From DATHTS01 sp965219305 (GTDB taxonomy: Bacteria; Acidobacteriota; Blastocatellia; Pyrinomonadales; Pyrinomonadaceae): DNA of 64,000 nucleotides. Under the pieces are notes generated by a model. That model did no database searches. It saw only the letters and a program-made list of their open reading frames with translations, and was not told the DNA's origin. Where the stretch lies: assembly GCA_965219305.1 (NCBI GenBank), contig OZ244725.1, positions 2,418,001 to 2,482,000 of the forward strand, given 5' to 3'. The position numbers and the translations under genes are program-made. Shown here one piece after another: positions 52,071-60,411 of this stretch (positions within the stretch are counted from its first letter, which is position 1; the number at the start of each line of letters is the position of its first letter).

Positions 52071-52787
52071 TTATTTATCTGTTAGCGGTTGTTGGGGCAA
52101 ATTGCCGTTTCTGGTGTTCACATCTTCAGACTTGTTATTGGTGGCGGAAGTTCCCGTGCCGCTGAAAAGCGGAGTGAAAATCCATTTCGAATGATTTTCG
52201 ATACCGTAATATGTAATCACGGAACGGCTGCGGCTTTGGCTGACAACGCCGATAAACGGAGTATTATCTGTTGAATAATCGGTCGAATCCGTTTCATCTG
52301 ACGGCGCGGTCAAATCTTCGTCGTCGCCCGTGTCAACTATGCTTGTGATAGATACTGCATACTGTTGAAGTGCTTTGGGAGAGTCGGGTAATTGTCCCCC
52401 GTTATATTTTTGGACGCGCTTGGCGAAATTGGCGATTGTCTGCGGCGTAACTTTGACCAGAAGCCATTTTCCGTCTTCGCTTAAAGGATCGGTCGCCGAC
52501 GACGGGCGCAGAATTTGCTTCTTTTTCGTGCCTTGCGGAATTCCTTCGAGAAGTTCATCAATCGAATTTGGAAGTTTGCCGGTGGCAGTAACATATTGAT
52601 TAATCGCATCGGCTATTTCTCTGCCGCGACGCATCGCTTCGAGTTCTTTTTCGCGCTGAACTTCAACCTGAACGCCCGGCGCAATCGCCAAAAGTGCAAT
52701 CGCAAAAATCGTCATTACCGCCAGAATAGCGATTAATGACATTCCTTGTTCGGATTTACGACTTATACTTTTTATTGCGCCTTTCAT
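52071..52787 (-). CDS. type II secretion/pilus pseudopilin-like protein
   Basis: The 238-aa product has a prepilin-type leader and hydrophobic helix (RKSEQGMSLIAILAVMTIFAIALLAI), with cleavage between QG and M. The usual Glu5 (GFTLIE) is replaced by Ala, which would weaken normal assembly. The long soluble part (AMRRGREIADAINQYVTATGKLPNSIDELLEG) resembles GspG-type domains. It is the last gene of a PilN/PilO/IPT cluster and very likely belongs to the same envelope machine. Confidence 0.75.
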   Translation of the reverse strand: MKGAIKSISRKSEQGMSLIAILAVMTIFAIALLAIAPGVQVEVQREKELEAMRRGREIADAINQYVTATGKLPNSIDELLEGIPQGTKKKQILRPSSATDPLSEDGKWLLVKVTPQTIANFAKRVQKYNGGQLPDSPKALQQYAVSITSIVDTGDDEDLTAPSDETDSTDYSTDNTPFIGVVSQSRSRSVITYYGIENHSKWIFTPLFSGTGTSATNNKSEDVNTRNGNLPQQPLTDK

Positions 52788-52790
52788 ATT

Positions 52791-53921
52791 TTAATTGTCG
52801 TCATCGTCGTTATCATCTATAGATTCTTTCTTTCTATCGTTCTGCATTGTCGGGTTCTGCGGTTGGATTCCGTTACGATTCGGACGGCGGACACTGTCCG
52901 GGATGCCGGGAATGCTGTCCGGCAGAGTCGGATTGGAATTCGGAGCCGGAATCGGATTTATGAATTCAGGATTAGGATTATTCGGAAAATTAGACAAAGG
53001 CGGATTCTGATAACTGTTAGAAGAATTTCCGCCTTCGCCCGGTGCAGGGCGATAGAGCGGAATTCTGTGCCGGAAACCGAGATTCGTGTCTTCGAAAATA
53101 GTTTCCTTTGCCGAAATGCTGACTAATTTGAAACGTCCGCCGAGAATGTCGCTTAGACGCGCACTGGTCGGATCTTTTTTGCCCGGTTCTTCAAAATACG
53201 CCGTGTCGTTATTGAAGCGTTTGCGGGCGATCATTCCGATATATTTAAACTGCGGTGTCGGTTTTGCCTGAACAGTGAAAATAAGCTGATTTGAAAACTT
53301 ACCTTCGGGCGAGCTAACAGACAATTGGCGCGGTCCTGAACTTAAAATAAGATTGGCCGGAACTTCCGCGACGAGCTTTTCGGGACTGATGAAAGTTGTC
53401 GGAAGCGGCGTACCGTTAAATAAAATATATGAATCCGGCGTAAACTGTGTGCCGTTGACTTCCAGACGAAACGTGTTCTGCCCTTCGTAAACATTCTGCG
53501 GATTTGCAAAACCGATGATGTAATCATAGTTTGGCGGCGGTTCAGGAGTATAAATCGGCGGCGGCGGCGGCGTTTTATCTACTATAACTGGAGGAAGCGG
53601 GGGAGTCGGTTTCGGCGGTTCGTAGAAAGCAAAAATGTTTCTGCCCGGATCGGGCGCGTATGTTGCACCGGGATTATAACTGACGGGCGTGGTCGTCCAA
53701 CCGAAAATTATTTCGTCCGTTGTCGGCACATTTGCCTGCGAAACATTAGCTTTAGCTGTCGGTTTAGGTGTCGGTTTTTTGGTGGCAACGACGGTTTTGC
53801 TGCCGAACAGACTTCCGCCGAATGTGATATATAAAGCGGAAAGAGACAATACGCCCAAAACGATTGCCGCGATGAGTTTATTTCTTTCAGCCGGTGTTTT
53901 TCCCGCAAACGGATTAGTCAT
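52791..53921 (-). CDS. membrane-anchored protein with an IPT/TIG domain
   Basis: The 376-aa product has an N-terminal membrane helix (KLIAAIVLGVLSLSALYITFGGS), a Pro/Thr/Lys-rich periplasmic linker (PPKPTPPLPPVIVDKTPPPPP), an IPT/TIG domain (IIGFANPQNVYEGQNTFRLEVNGTQFTPDSYILFNGTPLPTTFISPEKLVAEVPA) and a low-complexity Pro/Asn tail. Its gene position after PilO is that of PilP, but the middle is clearly IPT rather than the PilP lipoprotein fold. It probably bridges inner-membrane PilN/PilO to the secretin. Confidence 0.8.
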   Translation of the reverse strand: MTNPFAGKTPAERNKLIAAIVLGVLSLSALYITFGGSLFGSKTVVATKKPTPKPTAKANVSQANVPTTDEIIFGWTTTPVSYNPGATYAPDPGRNIFAFYEPPKPTPPLPPVIVDKTPPPPPIYTPEPPPNYDYIIGFANPQNVYEGQNTFRLEVNGTQFTPDSYILFNGTPLPTTFISPEKLVAEVPANLILSSGPRQLSVSSPEGKFSNQLIFTVQAKPTPQFKYIGMIARKRFNNDTAYFEEPGKKDPTSARLSDILGGRFKLVSISAKETIFEDTNLGFRHRIPLYRPAPGEGGNSSNSYQNPPLSNFPNNPNPEFINPIPAPNSNPTLPDSIPGIPDSVRRPNRNGIQPQNPTMQNDRKKESIDDNDDDDN

Positions 53922-53960
53922 TATCTTAAATCTATACTTCTAAACTTTTTTATTTCTAAA

Positions 53961-54989
53961 TTAAGGCGTTACTTCTTCGTCTTTCGCCACCATCGGCACA
54001 AAATTCGGACGGCGATAATATGCCGCGATTTCTATTCTCAGACTAACTTTTTCGCCGATTGTTCTGCCGCGCGGTGCCTGCGGTTTCGTTGAAGTTACCT
54101 GCACCGGAACATTCGGCTGACCGGGAATAGTTACCGAACTGTTCGGGAAGTTTTGATTTACTTTTACGCTGTTAATCGTCGGCGCACTTTGTGTTTGCGC
54201 CGTCTGTGAATTACTGTCGTTTTTGTTCGCTTCCGCCGGTTCAAATTCGACGTTCGTAATCATCATAAATTGTCCGCTCGTTTCGACTTCGCGGATAAAA
54301 CGGCGCAGATTTTGATAAGAACCTTCAACCGTAACATTTATATAATCGCCCGGAAAAAGACTCTGAAATCTTCCTCTGCCGCTTTCATCGTTTTTAAGAA
54401 GATTTTGCGCGTCCACGATTTCGAGCGGTTCGTAATTCGGTCCCGAAGTATTTAACAAACCATAAGCGGCGATTAAACCGTTTAACTTTTGATAAAGTTC
54501 GAGTCTGCCGTTTGACGGTGCTTTTAGAAAGCGCGTTTCAAAATCATTGACGCTGTTCGTTAATTTTATAACCTGAGATTCGGTGTCGGTAATATCGCCG
54601 TATTTACTTTTCGCTGTCGCTAATTCGCGTTCGAGTTGGTCGCGTTTAACGCGGTTTTCTTCGAGTCTTTTTTCTTCAGGCAACACGAGAAAAACAAACA
54701 GCAAAACGCTCGTTAAAATTGCGAGAAGTGCCATCGCCACCGTCGCGGCTTCAGCTTTGCCCCACATTCCGGCGTAAACTTTGCGCGGACGGTTTGTCGG
54801 AACAACGTCAATTTCCGGCGTTTTATCAATAACGACGGTTTCATCTTCCGTGAGCATCACCGTGCGGTCGGCTTCTTCAATGACAACGGCGGAACCGTGC
54901 ATTTCGCCGTTGTCGCCGTAATCGTTGTTTATCATCTCAACCTGATCGTCAATATCTTCGGTATGATCTTTTTTTAGATTTTCGTCCAT
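53961..54989 (-). CDS. PilO-like type IV pilus alignment protein
   Basis: The 342-aa product has a cytoplasmic acidic tail (~100 residues), one membrane helix (AEAATVAMALLAILTSVLLFVFLVLP), a coiled coil (EKRLEENRVKRDQLERELATAKSKYGDI) and a periplasmic ferredoxin-like region with the PilO-type segment LFPGDYINVTVEGSYQNLRRFIREVETSGQFMMI. PilO dimerises with PilN to align the pilus motor. Its ATG overlaps the PilN stop by one base (TAATG), so the two are translationally coupled. Confidence 0.85.
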   Translation of the reverse strand: MDENLKKDHTEDIDDQVEMINNDYGDNGEMHGSAVVIEEADRTVMLTEDETVVIDKTPEIDVVPTNRPRKVYAGMWGKAEAATVAMALLAILTSVLLFVFLVLPEEKRLEENRVKRDQLERELATAKSKYGDITDTESQVIKLTNSVNDFETRFLKAPSNGRLELYQKLNGLIAAYGLLNTSGPNYEPLEIVDAQNLLKNDESGRGRFQSLFPGDYINVTVEGSYQNLRRFIREVETSGQFMMITNVEFEPAEANKNDSNSQTAQTQSAPTINSVKVNQNFPNSSVTIPGQPNVPVQVTSTKPQAPRGRTIGEKVSLRIEIAAYYRRPNFVPMVAKDEEVTP

Positions 54990-55615
54990 TACTGATTACC
55001 TCCGTTTTCCGCCACGTCGGTACCCTGAGTCGCGCTCGGTGCGTAAGTTGTCGGCGATGTGTAGATTAAGCGCAAGGTATATTCCATATATGTTATCGCT
55101 TCGCTTTCCTTTAAATTTTGCGAACGCAGCGAAGCCTGAAAAATCCCGCTTGAATTCATCGTGTCAATCATTGAAATAACGCTCTGATAATCCTTGCTCA
55201 AAACTGCAAACTCAATTTCCGCCTGCGTTCTGCCTTCGCTTGTTTGATAGACGTTTTCCACCGAAATCCGCGACGCGCTGACGCTTCCCGGCATCACACG
55301 CTCTAGATCATAGAAAAGCTGCGACCAACCGAAACTTTTATTGGCGACGAGTTTGTGCGACGCGATCAAAAGATTTTTTTGTTCCGGCGATAATTGCTGC
55401 TGAACGAGTTCACCTTTGCCTTTGAGTGCGGTTATTTCTTGCTGCCAGGTTTTAATCTGTTCTTCGTATTCCTGATTTTTTGCGTTAATTTCATTTAATT
55501 TCGCAAACGACAAAATCGCTCCCGCGACGGCAAACGACAGAAGAAATAATGCGACCAAATAAGGCAGCATCCGGTTCCGAAAAGGTCGGCTTGATAAATT
55601 GAGTTTAGTTATCAC
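54989..55615 (-). CDS. PilN-like type IV pilus assembly protein
   Basis: The 208-aa product (GTG start) begins with the PilN signature ITKLNLSSRPFRNR, has one membrane helix (MLPYLVALFLLSFAVAGAILSFA), a coiled coil (NAKNQEYEEQIKTWQQEITALKGKGELV) and a periplasmic domain with LFYDLERVMPGSVSASRISV and FAVLSKDYQSVISMIDTMNSSG. PilN normally binds PilM through an N-terminal motif; no pilM gene lies upstream here. It is the first gene of the group. Confidence 0.87.
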   Translation of the reverse strand: MITKLNLSSRPFRNRMLPYLVALFLLSFAVAGAILSFAKLNEINAKNQEYEEQIKTWQQEITALKGKGELVQQQLSPEQKNLLIASHKLVANKSFGWSQLFYDLERVMPGSVSASRISVENVYQTSEGRTQAEIEFAVLSKDYQSVISMIDTMNSSGIFQASLRSQNLKESEAITYMEYTLRLIYTSPTTYAPSATQGTDVAENGGNQ

Positions 55616-55867
55616 GATTTCTTAGATTGTCCGCCGCCCGTTGTTCGTTGCAATTGTTTTCGATAAAAAACGCGAACGGCGGCAAATGATTTCCAAACTG
55701 TTAATAAAACATTTTCCGTGCAGAAATTGCAAGTGAAAACATATTATAAACAATGCAACGCTCTCACGTTAGTCGGGCGTGAAAAGTTGCAAAAATATGC
55801 AACTTTGCAGGTCAAGTTAAAAATTGCTCTGAATTATCAAATTAAATCTTTAAAACTTAAAATTCGA

Positions 55868-56794
55868 TTATTCTATTCTGCGCGGCAATACGGGTTCTTC
55901 TGTTTGTGTTGCGTCGCGGTAAATGCACACACGATTTCTGCCTTCGCGTTTGGCGCGGTAAAGCGCGGAATCCGCCATTTCGACGAGTTCAATCGGGTCT
56001 GACGAATCAACCGGAAATTCCGCAACGCCGATGCTGATCGTAATTCGATGAGTTTTCGACGGTTTGCCATAGCGCACAATCGAAAATTCTCTGCTTTCAA
56101 TTTCCGAACGAAAACGTTCCGCCGCAGTTTTTCCCTGAGTCAGATTGGCATCAAGAAGAAACGCCGCAAATTCTTCGCCGCCGAAACGCGCCGCAACATC
56201 GCCGCTTCGCAGGTTTTCGGCGATTGTTTCGGCAATTTCTTCCAATGTTTTACTGCCTGTTAAATGTCCGTAAGTGTCGTTAACCGATTTAAAATAATCA
56301 ATGTCCATCATCAGGACGCAAAACGGACGGTTTTCGCTTTTGGCGTGCGCGGCTTCGCGCCGCAGTTCCGAGAAAAACGAACGGCTTGAAAGCAATCCGG
56401 TCAAATCGTCGTGCGATACCAAACGACGAATTTGCCGCTGATATTCGCGGTCAATTTCGTCAAGCAGATCAAAACGCAGAATATGTTTGCCGATCGTAAT
56501 TTTATCGCCGTTACTGAGAACTTCACTGGTAATTTTTTCTCCATTTAAGAAAGTTCCGTTACGTGAATTTAAATCAGCCAAAACATATCCGGCATTTTCT
56601 TTTGAATTATTGACCGATGTGATAACGGCGTGCTGACGCGAAACTTTTGCATCGTTGATACGAACATCAGCTTCAAGCGCGCGCCCCAAAATAACTTTTT
56701 CGCGGTCAAGCGGAATCGGCACGGCGAGCAAATCTCCATTTAAAAACACGAGGGAGGGACGCAAATCTCTTTTCGGGCGTTTCTTTTCAATCAT
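55868..56794 (-). CDS. FHA-GGDEF diguanylate cyclase
   Basis: The 308-aa product joins an N-terminal FHA domain (VILGRALEADVRINDAKVSRQHAVI ... DLNSRNGTFLNGEKI) that reads phospho-Thr to a C-terminal GGDEF domain with DDLTGLLSSRSF, DIDYFKSVNDTYGH and the active-site GGEEF (residues 205-209). An allosteric I-site RxxD (RSGD) precedes the motif by five residues, so product inhibition is likely. It makes c-di-GMP when activated and may respond to a Ser/Thr kinase. It lies upstream of the pilus genes, a natural c-di-GMP target. Confidence 0.95.
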   Translation of the reverse strand: MIEKKRPKRDLRPSLVFLNGDLLAVPIPLDREKVILGRALEADVRINDAKVSRQHAVITSVNNSKENAGYVLADLNSRNGTFLNGEKITSEVLSNGDKITIGKHILRFDLLDEIDREYQRQIRRLVSHDDLTGLLSSRSFFSELRREAAHAKSENRPFCVLMMDIDYFKSVNDTYGHLTGSKTLEEIAETIAENLRSGDVAARFGGEEFAAFLLDANLTQGKTAAERFRSEIESREFSIVRYGKPSKTHRITISIGVAEFPVDSSDPIELVEMADSALYRAKREGRNRVCIYRDATQTEEPVLPRRIE

Positions 56795-56903
56795 TGTAAG
56801 AAAATACGACGTAGGAATTATATCTCTAATTATAACAATAAAACATTTTTAACAAACTTGGCTAGATATTTTTAGAAAATATCGTTTATTATCATCTTCA
56901 GCA

Positions 56904-58004
56904 GTGAAAATTCTCATCGTAAAACTAAGCAGCATCGGCGATGTCGTCCACACTTTACCCGTTCTGTCAGCCGTCAAACGCGCCTTGCCCGAAGCGAAAA
57001 TTTCGTGGGTCGTGGAAAAAAGCGCGGCGGAAATCCTGCGCGGCAACGAATTGCTGGAAAACCTGATCGAAATAGACACACGCTCAATTCGCGGCGGAAA
57101 AATCGTCGGCGAAATACTTCCGGCGGCGCGCGGGCAAATGAAAAATCTGCGCGTCTCCGATTTCGATTTGGCGATAGATTTTCAAGGTCTTCTGAAATCC
57201 GCAACCGTCGCCAAACTCGCCAAAGCCAAACAACGCTACGGCTTCGACAAAGAAAATCTGCGCGAACCGGCGAGCCGTTTTCTGTTGTCGAAAACCGCAA
57301 AAATTGAAACGGGAAAAATTCACGTTATCAAAAAAAATCTGCTTTTAGCGGAAAAATCTTTACAAAAATATCTGAAAATGCCTAATTTCAAATTATCGCA
57401 AGACAAATTTGATTTTCCTATCTTCACCGAAGAAAAACACAAACTCGAAGCCGAAAAAATTATCGCTGAAACGGGCGAAAATTTGGTCATCTTAAATCCG
57501 GCGGGCGGTTGGGAAACAAAACTCTGGAGCGCGGCAAAATTCGGCGAATTAGCCGATTTGATCTGGGAAAAACTCGGTCTCGTTTCCATCGTAACAACTG
57601 CGCCGAATGAAATTAATCTCGCGGAAAAAGTTTTGCAAAGCAGCAAATCCGGCAAAGTTTTTGTTAAAACGCCGACGTTGAAAGGTTTCTACGAACTCGC
57701 CAAACGCGCAAAAATCTACATCGGCGGCGACACTGCGCCGACGCATCTCGCCGTCGCCGCAGATTGTCCGGTCGTCGGCATTTTCGGTCCGACCGAATGG
57801 TGGCGCAACGGAAGCCCGAACACGCACGACATCTGCGTCGAACGAAATGATTTAACTTGCCGAATTGATTGTCACCGCCGAAAGATCGGAAGCTGGAAAA
57901 AAGGCGCGTGCGGAAATTGGGTTTGTATGGAAATTTCGGCGGAGACGGTTTTTGATGCGGTCGAAGAAAGATTGAGAAATTTGCCCGCGAATGAACGCGA
58001 ATAA
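56904..58004 (+). CDS. waaC: lipopolysaccharide heptosyltransferase I-like
   Basis: The 366-aa product is a GT9-family glycosyltransferase that adds heptose to the LPS inner core at the cytoplasmic face. The N-terminal domain starts KILIVKLSSIGDVVHTLPVLSAVKRALPEAKISWVVE, and the C-terminal domain has GGDTAPTHLAVAADCPVVGIFGPTEWWRNG, the ADP-heptose site. The start is GTG at 56904. The last codons (NLPANERE) come from a palindromic intergenic element, so the C-terminus was extended by repeat insertion or vice versa. It is divergent from the FHA-GGDEF gene. Confidence 0.92.
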   Translation: MKILIVKLSSIGDVVHTLPVLSAVKRALPEAKISWVVEKSAAEILRGNELLENLIEIDTRSIRGGKIVGEILPAARGQMKNLRVSDFDLAIDFQGLLKSATVAKLAKAKQRYGFDKENLREPASRFLLSKTAKIETGKIHVIKKNLLLAEKSLQKYLKMPNFKLSQDKFDFPIFTEEKHKLEAEKIIAETGENLVILNPAGGWETKLWSAAKFGELADLIWEKLGLVSIVTTAPNEINLAEKVLQSSKSGKVFVKTPTLKGFYELAKRAKIYIGGDTAPTHLAVAADCPVVGIFGPTEWWRNGSPNTHDICVERNDLTCRIDCHRRKIGSWKKGACGNWVCMEISAETVFDAVEERLRNLPANERE

Positions 58005-58050
58005 AAATCACGAAAATTGTTCGTGAAGATTCGCGTTGTTCGTGGGCAAA
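57980..58050. repeat. palindromic element of the TTTGCCCGCGAAT type
   Basis: TTTGCCCGCGAATGAACGCG faces a right arm reading GATTCGCGTTGTTCGTGGGC. The left arm is coding (end of waaC) and the right arm ends six bases before the methyltransferase ATG at 58056. Confidence 0.75.
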
Positions 58051-58055
58051 AAACT

Positions 58056-59180
58056 ATGGTCGAAAATATCCCGAAAACCGAAGGAATAAAATATGCGGGT
58101 TCAAAATTGAAACTTCTGCCGCATATCTTGAAACTCGCTGGAAAAGTGAAGCCGAAAACAGTTTTCGACGGTTTCGCCGGAACGACGAGAGTTTCGCAGG
58201 CGTTTGCTCAACTCGGCTGTCAAGTCATCTCGAATGACATTTCCGTATGGTCGAAAACTTTCGGTTTATGTTATCTCAAAAACAAAAAAGCCGAAAAATT
58301 TTACGGCGAAATAATCGAACATCTTAATAATTTACCGCCGAAAGACGGCTGGTTCACGGAAAATTACGGCGGTTCGCCGGACGGGGAAAATTCCGCTTCA
58401 GGCGATGGTTTGAAAAAACCTTTTCAAATAAAAAACACGCGCAAACTCGATGCGATACGCGATGAAATTGACGTTTTAAGTTTTGATGAAACCGAAAAAG
58501 CGGTTCTTATGACGAGTTTGATTCTCGCGCTCGACAAAGTTGACAGCACTCTCGGTCATTACGTTTCGTATTTGAATTGCTGGTCGCCGCGTTCGTTTAA
58601 CGATCTGAGACTAAAGGTTCCGCGGCTTTTTGAAAGCGATTCGGAACACGAAGTTTTTTCCGCCGATGTTTTCGATTGCATCGAAAACATCGGCAAAATT
58701 GATCTCGCGTATTTTGATCCGCCGTATGGCTCGAACAACGAAAAAATGCCGCCTTCACGCATACGTTATGCGGCTTATTATCATCTCTGGACGAGCATAA
58801 TCTTGAACGATAAACCCGAAGTTTTCGGCAAAGCAAAACGCCGCGCCGAGACTTCCGACACAATTTCAAATTCGGTTTTTGAAGATTTCCGCAAAAACGA
58901 AAACGGAAAATTCGTCGCCACCGAAGCGATTGAGAAACTGCTGGCAAAAACAAATGCGAAACATATAATTTTATCCTACAGTTCCGGCGGACGCGCCACC
59001 GCCGAAGAACTCGACGAAATTCTGCGAAAAAACGGAAAAATTACTGATTTTATAAAAATAGATTACAAGCAAAATGTAATGGCTTCGATGAGTTGGACAA
59101 ACGCTTGGACGGCGGATGTTGAAACGACAAATCGTGAATATTTATTTTTATTGGAAAAGCAGATAACGGAAAAATGCTGA
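58056..59180 (+). CDS. D12-class N6-adenine DNA methyltransferase
   Basis: The 374-aa product from ATG 58056 has motif X/I in GIKYAGSKLKLLPHI and VFDGFAGTTRVSQAFAQLGC, and motif IV in LAYFDPPYGSNN, the D12 (alpha) class order used by Dam-like and type II adenine methyltransferases. Insertions make it longer than Dam. No restriction gene adjoins it, so it is an orphan or its partner lies elsewhere. The frame is open upstream to 58017, but that part is palindromic-element sequence. Its function is DNA methylation for protection, repair strand marking or regulation. Confidence 0.88.
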   Translation: MVENIPKTEGIKYAGSKLKLLPHILKLAGKVKPKTVFDGFAGTTRVSQAFAQLGCQVISNDISVWSKTFGLCYLKNKKAEKFYGEIIEHLNNLPPKDGWFTENYGGSPDGENSASGDGLKKPFQIKNTRKLDAIRDEIDVLSFDETEKAVLMTSLILALDKVDSTLGHYVSYLNCWSPRSFNDLRLKVPRLFESDSEHEVFSADVFDCIENIGKIDLAYFDPPYGSNNEKMPPSRIRYAAYYHLWTSIILNDKPEVFGKAKRRAETSDTISNSVFEDFRKNENGKFVATEAIEKLLAKTNAKHIILSYSSGGRATAEELDEILRKNGKITDFIKIDYKQNVMASMSWTNAWTADVETTNREYLFLLEKQITEKC

Positions 59181-59355
59181 TGAACAAGATATTCGGTTCT
59201 GTTATCTTTAGTTATCCGTTGTTTGTTGTCACTTTTTCGTTGATATAGGCAACTATTTACGGGCGTTATACGTCAAAGCGTCAGATTTGGAAATATATTT
59301 ATTGAAGTTAAAATTTTTATTTCAAATGCGATTTTCTGTGATAGACTACAAGGCA

Positions 59356-60156
59356 ATGAGAAGATTTTTCGGAGTATTTTTGATCGTTTTTGCTGTCGGA
59401 TGTTTATCTGTTTCAGCGCAGACGAGACTGAAAAACTCACCTTATAAAGTGGGCGAAGTTTTAAATTACGAAGGTAATTTCAGCAAATTGATTTTTCGCG
59501 GAGTTGATGTCGCCGATCTTAATTTTACCGTTTCGCAAATGCCCGACAGTAAGGATTTTCTCGTAACGAGCGAAGCTCGTTCGAAAGGAACTCTCATTAA
59601 ACTTTTTAATTTCAAATTTTACCAACGCATCGAATCGGTTGTTGACGATAAAACATACAATATCTTAAAAACAGTCAAACGCGACGAGCAAGGCGACCGT
59701 GTCCGCGAAGGTGAAGCGGTTTTTGATTATCAAACTGATAAAGTCACTTATATCGAAACCGATCCGAATGATGGAATGCGTCCGCCGCGCAGCGTCGCTT
59801 CAAAAATTGAAGAAAACACGCAGGATTTTATTTCGGCGATTTATATGATGCGCGGTTTGCCGCTTAAAGTCGGTAAAAGTTTTAAACTAAATGTTAGTGA
59901 TTCCGGTGTGATTTACAAAGTTCCGGTGAAAGTTACCGCCCGCGAACGGCAGAAATCAATTCTCGGAAAAAAATGGTGTTTCCGAGTTGAACCCGAAGTT
60001 TTCGGCGCAAATCGTCTGATTGAAAAAGAAGGTCATATGACGATTTGGATCACCGACGATGATCAGCGGATTCCCGTTCGTTCGCGCATCAATACGAATC
60101 TCGGCAAAATTGAAGTCAGACTTCGCAGCGTTTCAAAACCGAAACAAAAATTTTAA
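59356..60156 (+). CDS. secreted DUF3108 protein
   Basis: The start is ATG 59356, which opens a signal peptide (MRRFFGVFLIVFAVGCLSVSAQ); the frame upstream to 59287 is less likely. The mature 240-residue protein has the DUF3108 pattern: YKVGEVLNYEGNFSKLIFRGVDVADLNF, FKFYQRIESVVDDKTYNILKTVKRDEQGDR, DFISAIYMMRGLPLKVGKSF and ITDDDQRIPVRSRINTNLGKIEVRLRS. DUF3108 proteins are periplasmic and of unknown function. A MITE sits right after the stop. Confidence 0.9.
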   Translation: MRRFFGVFLIVFAVGCLSVSAQTRLKNSPYKVGEVLNYEGNFSKLIFRGVDVADLNFTVSQMPDSKDFLVTSEARSKGTLIKLFNFKFYQRIESVVDDKTYNILKTVKRDEQGDRVREGEAVFDYQTDKVTYIETDPNDGMRPPRSVASKIEENTQDFISAIYMMRGLPLKVGKSFKLNVSDSGVIYKVPVKVTARERQKSILGKKWCFRVEPEVFGANRLIEKEGHMTIWITDDDQRIPVRSRINTNLGKIEVRLRSVSKPKQKF

Positions 60157-60162
60157 GGATAA

Positions 60163-60317
60163 CGTGAGTTCAACATAAGAAATTTGAATCCTGGAAAGTA
60201 GAAATTTGCCCACGAAACAAACGAAAAATACGAAAAAAGAAAGATCAAATAACTTTTGTCTTAAATTTCGTTTTTTTCGTGTAATTCGTGGGTAAAAATT
60301 TTTATGTCGAACTGACG
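60163..60317. mobile_element. 155-bp MITE related to the IS982 element
   Basis: The ends CGTGAGTTCAACATAAGAA (left) and, reversed, CGTCAGTTCGACATAAAAA (right) match those of the IS982-family element at 19849-20820 including the left-G/right-C difference at position 4. The target duplication TTAAGGATA (60153-60161 and 60318-60326) is intact if one more base is counted at the left end. No transposase is present; the interior is a TTTGCCCACGAA palindrome, so it probably moved by the IS982 enzyme. Confidence 0.8.
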
Positions 60318-60334
60318 TTAAGGATAGAAAGATT

Positions 60335-60394
60335 GAAATAGAAAAAGCAAAGTTGAATGAGATAGATTCTATTCAACTTTGCTTTTTCTATTTC
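60335..60394. terminator. bidirectional terminator
   Basis: GAAATAGAAAAAGCAAAGTT and AACTTTGCTTTTTCTATTTC form a long perfect stem between the DUF3108 gene and the converging M1-like gene. Confidence 0.85.
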
Positions 60395-60411
60395 TGACTA
60401 TTTGCGTTTTT

